Of a stretch of DNA of 52,312 bases, positions 32,867 through 41,600 are shown piece by piece. Each line of letters begins with the position of its first letter. The first letter of the stretch is position 1. The notes below the pieces were generated by a model, which did not search any database, had not been told where the DNA came from, and saw nothing but the letters and a program-made list of their open reading frames with translations. Source of the DNA: CAYRPN01 sp964426135 (GTDB lineage Bacteria > Planctomycetota > Phycisphaerae > Phycisphaerales > Phycisphaeraceae); assembly GCA_964426135.1 (NCBI GenBank), contig CAYRPN010000029.1:1-52312 (forward strand), read 5' to 3'. The position numbers were made by a program, and so were the translations under genes.

Positions 32867-33061
32867 ACCTGAGTTTCGGATAAGCCGCCATGTTGCGCCG
32901 TTAGCCCCCGGCTCCGCCGGGGGAGGAGCGCGGTAGAGGTCGATCGCGCAAGAACCGCACGGCAGAGTCCGCGCTTCGACGATCATCGACCGCCAATTGC
33001 CCGCCACCATCACCCCACCCCCGGCGGAGCCGGGGGCTAATGGCTTATCCGAAACTCAGGT
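32867..33061. mobile_element. 195-bp MITE-like element, copy 2
   Basis: Same length and same 20-bp terminal repeats as copy 1, the two copies differing at only a handful of positions. Exact 5-bp target duplication TCATC at 32862-32866 and 33062-33066. Its right end now supplies the last codons and stop of the glycosyltransferase-methyltransferase gene. No protein of its own. Confidence 0.95.
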
Positions 33062-35187
33062 TCATCCGAAGGTCTCGGCCGCCCAGCGCCCTGACGCCCC
33101 ACGTCCAGCACAAACATCACATGCTTGTGAATGATGCGGCCAAGCCAGTGAACCTGTACAACCCGCAGTCCCTCCGCCTCGAACAGTTCCCGCCACTGGT
33201 CAACCTTGCGAAAGGTCAGGTGCTGCTCCTGCTGCCGCATCTCACCTGCCCGCAAACGGTTCGCCAGCCGGTCCAGACATTCGATCAGCAGGCGATCCAG
33301 CGCGCTTTCGTAAGTTGATTCCGTCACAATCACCCGCAGCCTGGCCACGCGTGCCGCTTCGCGCACCACCTGCCGGGGATTGGCGCTGTGATGCAGCACG
33401 AGACTGAGCACGACGGTATCGACCGATGCATTGGCCAATGGCAGATGTTCACCGTCGTAAACCATGCCGGGCAAGGCAGTGCGGTTGACGTTCGCCACAT
33501 CGCACAGAAACAGTTCCCGTGCGATGCCTTCATCACGCCGGCCTGCGTCCAGCGCCAGCGAGACAAAACCTTCGCCGCAACCGAGGTCGAGCACGCGCGA
33601 ACCTTGCAGATGCGGAGCGATCTGCCGCGCCTTGCGTCGCCCCCGGCGGCGCAGTTCCGTATCGACTAAGGCCGCGCCATGCTCACACCAGGCGATCATC
33701 GCGAAACCGGCCCAGACGAAAAACGAGATCGCGCCATGGTCGTCGTGCAATGAACCCCTGGCGTTGTAGGAAAAATAGGTGGCGAATGACGCGAAGGAGA
33801 ACCACACCCAACTCCATCGCAGCACCGGCGACAGTGGAACCAGCACCAGTGCCGCCAGCGCGTACCACGGATGCACCGTGGTCGCCAGCAGCAGGAATGC
33901 ACCGATGATCAGCGCACACCGATCGAACACGCCATTGGGCTTGCGAGTTTGCTCGGCACGATCATGCGCATGAAATCGGCCAACGGAAAGATCGGCCGAA
34001 CACCACGCCCAGCCCGTCGGCAGCAACCACACCCAGATCGCAACCAACAACGTCACCGCCGCCAGCACCGGCCCCAGTTGTTTGCTGCTGTCGTAACCCG
34101 TCATCGTGCGAATCGCCGCCTTGAGCAGACCATACACAGGCCCATTGAACTCGAACCACTGCACGTACAAACGCAGCGAGGACAGATAGTTTCCCGGCAG
34201 TCCGGCGAACCAGAATGGAACGACGAACACAAGAAGCATCGCGATGGCCGCCCACAGGCCGCCGGGCGCTCTGATCCGCCATGCGCCTGCCGCGATCGAG
34301 GGGCGTTCTTCGCGACGGTGATCCAGCCAGTGGCGCCACCACAGCGGCGCCGCCAGCAGCGGCGTCAACTTCGCCAGCGCGGCAAGCATCAGGCCGATCC
34401 AGGACGCGGCGGCGTACCCGCGCGACATCGCCCACGCGGCCACGCCGATTCCCAACACCAGCCCCGCTTCGCTGTGGCCCTGCCCCGCGATCGCGAGGAT
34501 TGCCAGGGGATTCCACGCATAAAGCGCCACCAGCGACACCGGCTGCCATCCGCGCGATCCACTCGCCCCCGACACTCGACGCGACGCCGCAAGCAGTCCC
34601 GCGACGCCGCCGATCTCGAGCATGACAAACAGCGACTTCATCACCAGGAACGCCGCGTCCAAACCCCATACCGCATAGGCCCTTCCCGCCACCGCCGCGA
34701 CGGCCTGCGTCAGAGGCGGATAGACGCTGTGCAACGACTTTGAGTTGAGCCTCTCGAATGGAAACGCCCTTGCATAGACAGCCAGCGCTGGATCGTCCGG
34801 CGTGTGGCGAAACGGGTTCACACCTTCGCTCGTCAGCCAACCGTCCCAGATGTAGCGGTAGAAGTCGTCAGAAAGATCAGGCACGCATGGCAGCAGCGTG
34901 ACGCGGAAAATGACCGCCCAGGCGAGCATCGTCGCGGGCCTGCGGAACACGTCCGCCCGAAATCGCCACGCCAGCGCAAGCCCCGCAAACGCCGCGCACC
35001 ACGCCAACGCGAGCCAGGGCAGTTGGCCGCGCAGCAGTCCGACGCGAGCCATGGCGATCAAGGCCGCTTCGATCAGCACGGGCGGAGCCACGGCCCTGGC
35101 GAAGCCGACCAAGAATCCAGGCGCCGCTTCGGCTGGCGCCGGCGAATCGGGTTGGAGTGACCTGCCCTGCATGCTTTGCCTCGCCAC
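33037..35187 (-). CDS. Membrane glycosyltransferase (GT87-like) fused to a SAM methyltransferase
   Basis: The 716-residue protein's first 500 residues hold about a dozen transmembrane helices with lipid-linked mannosyltransferase features: the acidic loop DLSDDFYRYIWDGWLTSEGVNPF after helix two, YPPLTQAVAAVAGRAYA, and LYAWNPLAILAIAGQGHSEA. This fits C-type glycosyltransferases that use polyprenyl-phosphate sugars. The last 200 residues are a class I methyltransferase: SRVLDLGCGEGFVSLAL near 532, then NASVDTVVLSLVLHHSANPR. The enzyme may add and cap a sugar on an envelope glycan. About 30 residues near 395 (CSADLSVGRFHAHDRAEQ) look like another repeat-derived insert. The end PEFRISH is written by the inserted 195-bp element; without it the frame would continue DEVRGDPLDATGHRE to a stop at 32819, overlapping bioF by 13 bases. 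Confidence 0.85.
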   Translation of the reverse strand: MARQSMQGRSLQPDSPAPAEAAPGFLVGFARAVAPPVLIEAALIAMARVGLLRGQLPWLALAWCAAFAGLALAWRFRADVFRRPATMLAWAVIFRVTLLPCVPDLSDDFYRYIWDGWLTSEGVNPFRHTPDDPALAVYARAFPFERLNSKSLHSVYPPLTQAVAAVAGRAYAVWGLDAAFLVMKSLFVMLEIGGVAGLLAASRRVSGASGSRGWQPVSLVALYAWNPLAILAIAGQGHSEAGLVLGIGVAAWAMSRGYAAASWIGLMLAALAKLTPLLAAPLWWRHWLDHRREERPSIAAGAWRIRAPGGLWAAIAMLLVFVVPFWFAGLPGNYLSSLRLYVQWFEFNGPVYGLLKAAIRTMTGYDSSKQLGPVLAAVTLLVAIWVWLLPTGWAWCSADLSVGRFHAHDRAEQTRKPNGVFDRCALIIGAFLLLATTVHPWYALAALVLVPLSPVLRWSWVWFSFASFATYFSYNARGSLHDDHGAISFFVWAGFAMIAWCEHGAALVDTELRRRGRRKARQIAPHLQGSRVLDLGCGEGFVSLALDAGRRDEGIARELFLCDVANVNRTALPGMVYDGEHLPLANASVDTVVLSLVLHHSANPRQVVREAARVARLRVIVTESTYESALDRLLIECLDRLANRLRAGEMRQQEQHLTFRKVDQWRELFEAEGLRVVQVHWLGRIIHKHVMFVLDVGRQGAGRPRPSDEPEFRISH

Positions 35188-35257
35188 GGACGGAACTCGA
35201 AGTACTCGACGAACAGGGCCATCGTAAGCGCACGCCCTTAGTTGCTACATTGTTTCC

Positions 35258-36202
35258 ATGCGTCTGATTTTTCTAGGCTCCGGTGAGTTCGGCATTCCCA
35301 CGCTTGAGCGGCTGCACGCCGATCATCAGGTGCTGGCGGTGGTCTCGCAACCGGATCGACCGGCAGGCCGAAAGCAGCATCTGACACCGACACCGATCGC
35401 CACATGGGCGTCTCAGCGCGGACTTCCCGTGCACAAGGTGGACAATGCGAACGATCCCGCGTTTGTTTCGCAGATCGCCGGACTGCGGCCGCAGGCATCG
35501 GTGGTCATCGCGTTCGGGCAGAAGCTGAGTCCACAACTGATCGAAGCACTGGGCCCGCTGGCGGTGAACCTGCATGCGTCGCTGTTGCCGAAGTACCGCG
35601 GGGCTGCTCCGATCAACTGGGCGATGATCCGCGGCGAGCGCGAGACCGGCGTGTCCGTGATCGGCCTGGCGCAGAAGATGGACGCCGGGCTGATCTATGC
35701 CCGGGCATCGACCCCCATCAACGCGACGGAAACCGCCGGTGAACTGCACGATCGTCTGGCGGCGCTGGGGCCGGCTGCAATCGAGCGGACCCTTGCCGCC
35801 TTCGCCGACGGCACCTTGCGTGGCCAGGCACAGGATGAGTCTCAGGCAACCAAGGCGCCGAAGCTGAGCAAGGCCGATGCCCACGTGAACTTCGACACGT
35901 CGCCTGATGCGGTGCGCTGTCGCGTGCATGGGTTGACACCTTGGCCGGGCGTCGCGGTGAAATGGGTGCGAAGCAGCGACGGCAAGGAGCAGTTGCTGTT
36001 CCTGCGACGGACGCGCGTGGCCGCAGGCGACGCGCCGGGAGCGGTGCCGGGCACTGTGCTGACGGGCGGCCGCGTGGCGTGCCGAGACGGCGCCATTGAA
36101 CTGATCGAAGTGCAGGCACCGGGAGGACGCGTGCTGCCATTCGCCGATTTCGAACGAGGCCACCGCATCGCCGCGGGCGACCGCCTGATCGGCGGCGTGT
36201 GA
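35258..36202 (+). CDS. fmt: Methionyl-tRNA formyltransferase
   Basis: The 314-residue enzyme is of standard length and formylates initiator methionyl-tRNA from 10-formyl-tetrahydrofolate. The N-terminal Rossmann-like half starts MRLIFLGSGEFGIPTLERL. The folate signature and catalytic Asn/His appear as AVNLHASLLPKYRGAAPINWAMIRGE, followed by TGVSVIGLAQKMDAGLIYA with the catalytic aspartate. The C-terminal OB-fold half starts near KLSKADAHVNFDTSPDAVRCRVHGLTPWPG, the conserved tRNA-contact segment. The start at 35258 is the family's. It is divergent from the membrane glycosyltransferase gene with 70 bases between start codons. The usual neighbour def is not beside it. Confidence 0.97.
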   Translation: MRLIFLGSGEFGIPTLERLHADHQVLAVVSQPDRPAGRKQHLTPTPIATWASQRGLPVHKVDNANDPAFVSQIAGLRPQASVVIAFGQKLSPQLIEALGPLAVNLHASLLPKYRGAAPINWAMIRGERETGVSVIGLAQKMDAGLIYARASTPINATETAGELHDRLAALGPAAIERTLAAFADGTLRGQAQDESQATKAPKLSKADAHVNFDTSPDAVRCRVHGLTPWPGVAVKWVRSSDGKEQLLFLRRTRVAAGDAPGAVPGTVLTGGRVACRDGAIELIEVQAPGGRVLPFADFERGHRIAAGDRLIGGV

Positions 36203-36283
36203 ATGGCGCCTCGGCGGGCAATGCCCGTCGGCTAAACTGGTGGCCACGTTCCTTCCCCCGGGTTGATTCCCACGTAGAGTTCC

Positions 36284-36388
36284 ATGCGCACCACTCTTGC
36301 GATCGTCGAGAAGATCGGCCGAACGTATGCGAGCAAGGCCAAGCAAATGAAAAAGCAGAAGTGGCCGACGACGCCTTCGCCCGTTTAG
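36284..36388 (+). CDS. Possible 34-residue basic peptide
   Basis: The frame reads MRTTLAIVEKIGRTYASKAK, then QMKKQKWPTTPSPV. It is rich in lysine with a hydrophobic start, and resembles the short basic proteins seen near housekeeping genes, but I cannot name a family. The stop codon TAG belongs to the 25-nt repeat at 36382, so the peptide may once have been longer. A weak GTAGAG box precedes the ATG. Treat as tentative. Confidence 0.3.
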   Translation: MRTTLAIVEKIGRTYASKAKQMKKQKWPTTPSPV

Positions 36389-36406
36389 CGACGGGGCTTG
36401 CCCCGC
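36382..36406. repeat. Single 25-nt TTTAGCGACGGGG repeat
   Basis: Exact copy of the motif found at 1395, 1451 (inverted), 5579 and 11877. Its TAG ends the short frame at 36284. Confidence 0.9.
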
Positions 36407-36738
36407 TCCTGCCGACCGACGCAACGCCTCCGCAAGGGAACGAGAAAGTCCGCGCCCATCTCACCACCAACCGAGAATGGAGTTCTGCCAGGAATCATCC
36501 ACCGTCAAGGCCGGGCACGGAAGCGGATCAGCGAGTGGCGAGGGGATGAGAATACGCGGATTTCATCGAGCCAGAGGCGTTCCCTGCGACAATCTTGCGC
36601 CGTGGTCATCACGCATCGCATAGCGCGATTGCTATGATGCCCAACTTTCCCATCGCGGCGCGAAGCTGCGAAGGGGCGTTGCGAAGAGACAAGCCCTTGC
36701 GTTGCCCCACTTGACATCTGCCTCCTTTACATACCCTC

Positions 36739-37908
36739 ATGGCCAACACCTTCAAACAGCGTCTGCTGACCCCTGGTCCAACCGCCGTTCCCGAAGCAGT
36801 GCTTCTGGAAATGGCGCAGCCCATCATCCACCACCGCACCAAGCAGTTCACCGGCATCTACAAGGAACTGGGTGAGCAACTTCAGCGCATCTTCAAGACG
36901 ACGGGGCCGGTGATTCCGATCGCCGGCAGCGGCACGACCTGCTTCGAGACCGTGCAGGTGTCGCTGAGCCTGCCGGGCACGAAGGTGATTGCTGTTTCCA
37001 GCGGCAAGTTCGGCGAGCGCTGGCAGGACATCTACGACGCGTACGCTCCTTTCCTGAAAACGGAGCAGGTCAAGATCAACGTCCCCTGGGGCGAGGCCGT
37101 CACGCCGGCGCAAATCGAAGCGGCGCTGAAGGCGAACCCGGATGCGAGCATGATCGTGCTGGTGCACAGCGAGACATCGACGTGTTCCGCGTGCGATCTG
37201 AAAGCGATTGCCGAGGTGGTGCGCAAGAGCGGGACGAACGCGCTGCTCTGCGTGGATGCGATCACGTCAGTGGGCGCGATGCCGGTGGAGATGGATGCGT
37301 GGGGCGTGGATGTGATTGTGACGGGTTCGCAGAAAGCGTTGATGTGCCCGCCGGGCATCGGCTACGTCGGCCTGGGCGAGCGCGCGGTGAAGCGATTGAA
37401 CGAGACGAAAGCCGGCCCGTGCTACAACCTGGACCTGCGCCGCTGGCTGAAGGGGCACCTGAAGGGCGATGTGCCATTCACGCCTCCGGTGAGCCTGATC
37501 CGGGGCCAGCGCGTCGCGCTGCAGATGATGGAGAAGGAAGGCCTGGACAAGATCTGGGACCGCAGCGCCAAACTCGCCGCCGCCACTCGCGCGGCGTTCA
37601 CCGCCATCGGCCTGACGCTCATCAGCAAGTCCCCCACCGACTCCGTCACCGGAGCGTTCTATCCCGCCGGCGCGGATGACTCCAAGTTCCGCGCCGCGGT
37701 GCGCGACAACCACGGCATCCACATCGCCGGCGGTCAGGACGGGCGCGGCGCAAGCTGGAGCGGCAAGATTTTCCGAGTCAGCCACATGGGCTATGTCGAT
37801 GCCGCCGACACGCTCGCCGGCCTCGCCGCGATCGAGGCGGAACTCATCAAGTGCGGCCAGCCGATCAAGCCGGGCACCGCGGTGGCAACCGCGTCGCCGA
37901 TGCTGTGA
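36739..37908 (+). CDS. Class V aminotransferase (alanine-glyoxylate/serine-pyruvate type)
   Basis: This is a 389-residue fold-type I PLP enzyme. Family segments: LLTPGPTAVPEAVLLEMAQPIIHHRTKQF at the start, AGSGTTCFETVQVSLSLPGTKVIAVSSGKFGERW, VHSETSTCSACDLKAIAE, VDAITSVGAMPVEMDAWGVDVIVTGSQKALMCPPGIGYVGL with the PLP lysine near residue 199, and SGKIFRVSHMGYVDAADTLAGLAAIE at the end with the conserved arginine. Close relatives are alanine-glyoxylate, serine-pyruvate and serine-glyoxylate aminotransferases, and the small subunit described in cyanobacterial tritium-exchange work. The reaction therefore is transfer of an amino group to glyoxylate or pyruvate in the cytosol; the exact donor is not readable. 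In many planctomycetes a phosphoglycerate dehydrogenase gene follows; here a repeat-rich gap follows instead. Confidence 0.9.
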   Translation: MANTFKQRLLTPGPTAVPEAVLLEMAQPIIHHRTKQFTGIYKELGEQLQRIFKTTGPVIPIAGSGTTCFETVQVSLSLPGTKVIAVSSGKFGERWQDIYDAYAPFLKTEQVKINVPWGEAVTPAQIEAALKANPDASMIVLVHSETSTCSACDLKAIAEVVRKSGTNALLCVDAITSVGAMPVEMDAWGVDVIVTGSQKALMCPPGIGYVGLGERAVKRLNETKAGPCYNLDLRRWLKGHLKGDVPFTPPVSLIRGQRVALQMMEKEGLDKIWDRSAKLAAATRAAFTAIGLTLISKSPTDSVTGAFYPAGADDSKFRAAVRDNHGIHIAGGQDGRGASWSGKIFRVSHMGYVDAADTLAGLAAIEAELIKCGQPIKPGTAVATASPML

Positions 37909-37958
37909 GGCAACCCGACGCCGCGTCATCGCACAAAGGGCGGCCGAGGGCGTGACAA

Positions 37959-38149
37959 CTAATACTACAACGCTACAAGAGCCGGATTTGCCGCAAATTC
38001 AGGCTGTTTTCGATTCCCCTCCCTCTTAGGGAGGGGTTAGGGGAGGGTCGGGCGCACTGCATGACTGTGGCTCCAATCAGGCAGTTAGTCCGACCCTCCC
38101 CCTGCCCCTCCCTCAGAGGGAGGGGAGTCAGTAGCGTTGTAGTACTAAT
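37959..38149. repeat. Inverted-repeat element with ACTACAACGCTAC ends
   Basis: Termini TACTACAACGCTAC (37963-37976) and its complement GTAGCGTTGTAGTA (38131-38144) enclose about 150 bases. Inside are two CCCCTCCCTC/GAGGGAGGGG hairpins and a pair of GGAGGGTCGG / CCGACCCTCC arms. Only one copy was seen in the window; no coding potential. Confidence 0.75.
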
Positions 38150-38177
38150 GGGGGTCGAATTCCCCTCCCTCTTAGGC

Positions 38178-38570
38178 TGATCTTTCCCCACATCTTGTCC
38201 GAGATCGGCGGATCGGGTCGGCTTGCACCCTGAAGGGGTGACGGAATGTAGCCACGGGTGGAGCGACGCCGCCTTGGGCGTCGCGCAACCCGTGGAAGCG
38301 TGCAGCGTGTCTTGTTCACCCCGGAGGGGTGAAGGAGGCTTGTGGAAGCACAATCTTTTTTCCGGTCGGCCTTTGTGCTGCCGTGCCGATTCCTCTGCCC
38401 CTGCGGGGCAGCAGAAGGGAACGAAATCTGCGTTCCACGGGTTTCGCTTCGTCCGCTGGCGCGGACTGCGCTCCACCCGCCCCCGGGGGTGGCTACAACC
38501 CGTTGCCCCTCCGGGGCACAAGGCCGCTCACACCTGCGTCGGCGTGTTGCAAAGATGTGGGGAAAGATCA
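38178..38570. repeat. 393-bp element with 19-bp perfect terminal inverted repeats
   Basis: TGATCTTTCCCCACATCTT (38178-38196) and its exact complement (38552-38570). The interior is a nest of smaller palindromes: GTAGCCACGGGTGGAGCG near the left matches CGCTCCACCC and GGTGGCTAC on the right, and CCCCGGAGGGGTGA faces CCCCTCCGGGG. No gene is recognisable. Confidence 0.85.
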
Positions 38571-38669
38571 GGGGTGAGGCTTGGCGAACCCCACCACGGT
38601 TTTATGTTTGCGTTCGTCGCCCGAAGCGTGGGATTGACGCGGATGGTGGGGTTCGCCGGGCCTCACCCC
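38571..38669. repeat. 26-nt inverted pair after the ThuA/cytochrome gene
   Basis: GGGGTGAGGCTTGGCGAACC (start of 38571-38596) pairs with 38644-38669 with two mismatches. It directly abuts the 393-bp element and ends 12 bases from the stop codon at 38682, so it may serve as that gene's transcript end. Confidence 0.8.
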
Positions 38670-38681
38670 ACCCTACGAAAT

Positions 38682-41600
38682 TCACTTTCCCTTCGACGCC
38701 TTGAGGAACTCCAGCAGCGACGCGATTTCTTCCGGCTTCAGATGATCGATCAGACCCACCGGCATGATCGACAGCGGCGACACACGCATCTCGTCGATCT
38801 CGCTGCGCTGAATCACGTGGCGTTTGCCCTGCAAATCGAGCAGTTCCACGCTGGTGCGCGTCTCCGCGTCGAGCCGGCCGTTCAGCGCGTCGCCTTCCTT
38901 CGTTTGGATCATCCAGAGGCGGAAGTTGCCTTCGACGGAGCGATTGGGGTCGACGATCTCGGCGAGAATGTCTTTCGGATCGCGTGCGCCGATGCCGGTG
39001 AGATCGGGGCCGACCTTGCCGCCGACGCCCGCCATGGTGTGGCACTGGGCGCAGGTCTTGGTGAAGAATTCCTTGCCCGCGTTCAGGTCGCCCTTGAGCG
39101 CCAGGGCGGGCTGCATTTTTTCAAACACCTTCATGCGATCCGCGTTGGGCGAGGCGGTGTCCAGCTTTTTCGCCCGGCTGGCGATGGCGCCATCCGCGTG
39201 CGTCTTGAGCAACTGCCAGTCGGCGGCGGTCAGCTCGGAGCGGTGCAACTTGCCGCCTTCGATCGCCGCGAGCATCGCGTCCGTCCAGGCAGTGCGACGG
39301 AGCAGCACGGAAACGGCAGTCTTCCGCGCCGCCGGCGACAGATTCGCCCATACGGCGATCACGCTGTTGCCGGTCGCATCGAGCCGGCTGCCCGCCACCG
39401 CGCCGATCAGGCCGGCGGAAAGCTCCGGCGTCGAGACCAGTGCCAGCGGTTTGAGCGCCGCATCGATCGAAGCCTGATCGTCGCGCAGCCGCACCAGGCG
39501 CTGCGCCGCATCCACGCGGGCAGCATCGCCCGCCTTGGCGTCGGCGAGCGCCGCTTCCATCTGTTTCGCAATCTGCGCCACGTTGCCGGCGAACAGGCTC
39601 TTCTCGCCCCACTTGTTCGACAGCACCACGAGGCGGTCGCGCAGCCCCGTCGGCAGCGATTCCATCAGCGCGCCAAGCTCGCCGCGGTCGGCTTCGCTGA
39701 GCTTGGGCGACTTGCCATCGGGCCAGCCTTTGACCAGACCGTCGAGGACGAAGGCGGCAAGCGCTTCATCGCTGCCGCGCAGGGAAGCGAGCGTGGCGAC
39801 GACGGAATCGACCGGCGCGCGGGCCGCGTAATGGCGGGTGACAATGCCGACCACGACGCCGGCATCGCCCGGCAATCCGCCTGCGACGGGCGGCGCATCG
39901 ACGGCGCCGGTGGCCGGGCCGACCTCGACGAGTTCCGCGTCATCGAACCACACGGTGCCCTTGCTCTGGCCCCAGCCGCCGACGAGCAGGTTGACCTGCA
40001 GCGCCTTGTGGCCGGCGGTTTCGAACTCGGTGGTGAGTTTGGTCCAGTCGGTGTCCTTGGTGATCGAGGAACTCTTGCCGCGTTGCTGGAGTTCGTGCAG
40101 GTTCATCTGCACGCCCAGGCCGGTGTTCTTCTGAAAGCCCTTGGTCTTGACCCAGACGGACAGGCGATAGCGCGTGGCGGGCTTGAGCGCGGGCGTGATC
40201 GACCAGCTTCCATCGACACCGGTTTCCGATTCGACGCGGACGGAGTTCTTGCCGGTGTGCGCCACCGCTGAGTCCACGCTGAAGTTCGCCTTTCCGCTGT
40301 ACGCCACGGAGCGCCAGCCTTTGGGATCGTTTCCGTTCGCGTCCTCGAAGCTCGGATTCGCCAGCAGGTTCACGTTCGAAGGCTTGGGCGCGGGAGCGGG
40401 CTTTTCGACGTTCACATCGGCGCCCTTGGCGTGCTGACTGGCGAGCAGGGCGCGGAGGAAGCCCGAGTCGTGCGTGGCGGCTGCGGTGGTGGCGGCATCG
40501 CGCAGCCAGGCGTCCGCCGCGACCGCGGGATCCTTCAGGAGCGCCAGCACCTCGGCGCCGGCGCGATCGCTGGCGACGGAGCCGGCGGGCTGGTCGGCGA
40601 CGGCCAGCAGCGCCATGAGGCGCACCTGGGCCGCGGCGTCGCGGAGCAGGCCGGCATCGAGGATTGCCTTGAGCGAAGCTTCCGACGCCGGCAGCACCTG
40701 CACCGCGTTGCGACGAACGCCGGCGGAAGGATGCTTCATCGCGGCGACCGCGGCGGCGAGCGCTTCGCTGCTTTCATTCGTCAGCGCGCCCAAACCGTGC
40801 AGCGTCCACAGGGCGTGAATCGCCCCGGCGTTCAGGCCGATTTCATCCACGCGGCGATCGGCGGTCAGGGCGACCAGCGCGGGCACCACATCCTTGTTGC
40901 CGCGCTCGATCAGCAGACGCTGGGCGTGACGACGCCAGAAGAGATTGTCGCTGGTCAGCGCGGCCAGGAGTTGGTCGGGCTTGTTCTGATCGAGAGAGGC
41001 GAGGGAACTCGTCGGGCCGGACACGGCCCGGCTCGCTGCGGGCAACACTCGATAAATGCGGCAGTGCTTCTTGTCGCGCAGCTCGGTCTCGTACGCGTTG
41101 CCCTTGCCGGTCTTGAAGCCGGCGGGCGTCGGGTTGTGCTGCACGATGTAGTTGTACCAGTCGATGACCCACACCGCGCCGTCGGGGCCGACCTCGGCCA
41201 TGATCGGGGCGCACCATTCATCATCGCTGGCGATCAGGTTCCAGTCGTTCTGCGACTTGAAGCCCGCTCCCCCGGTGCCGTCAGGGCGGATGAGGAATGT
41301 GCCCACGAGGTGGCCCGTGCCTTCGGTGACGAAAGCGGTGCAGTTCCACCACTCCTTGGGAAACAGGCGGGCGGTGTAGAGCGCGTGACCGGCGGCGGCG
41401 GTGTAGCCGTGATGCTGATCGACCTGGCGCACGTGGTCCATGATGGGCATGAAGTAGTGATGGTTGGCGATGGGAGCAAGCACGGTGGACGACCAGCCGG
41501 TGACTCGCTCGTAGTAGCGATTGGGGATGCCCAGGTAGACGCTGGGATTGCGGTTGGCGGTGGAGCCGAAGAGCACGCCCTCCTCGCTGAAGGCGACGCC

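Larger units (their letters stand above)
36203..36738. other. 536-base gap with a short frame and a 25-nt repeat
   Basis: The gap between fmt and the aminotransferase gene contains a possible 34-codon gene (36284) and a 25-nt repeat (36382). From about 36410 to 36738 I see no coding pattern. TTGACA at 36712 lacks a well-spaced -10 box, so I do not call a promoter. Confidence 0.5.
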
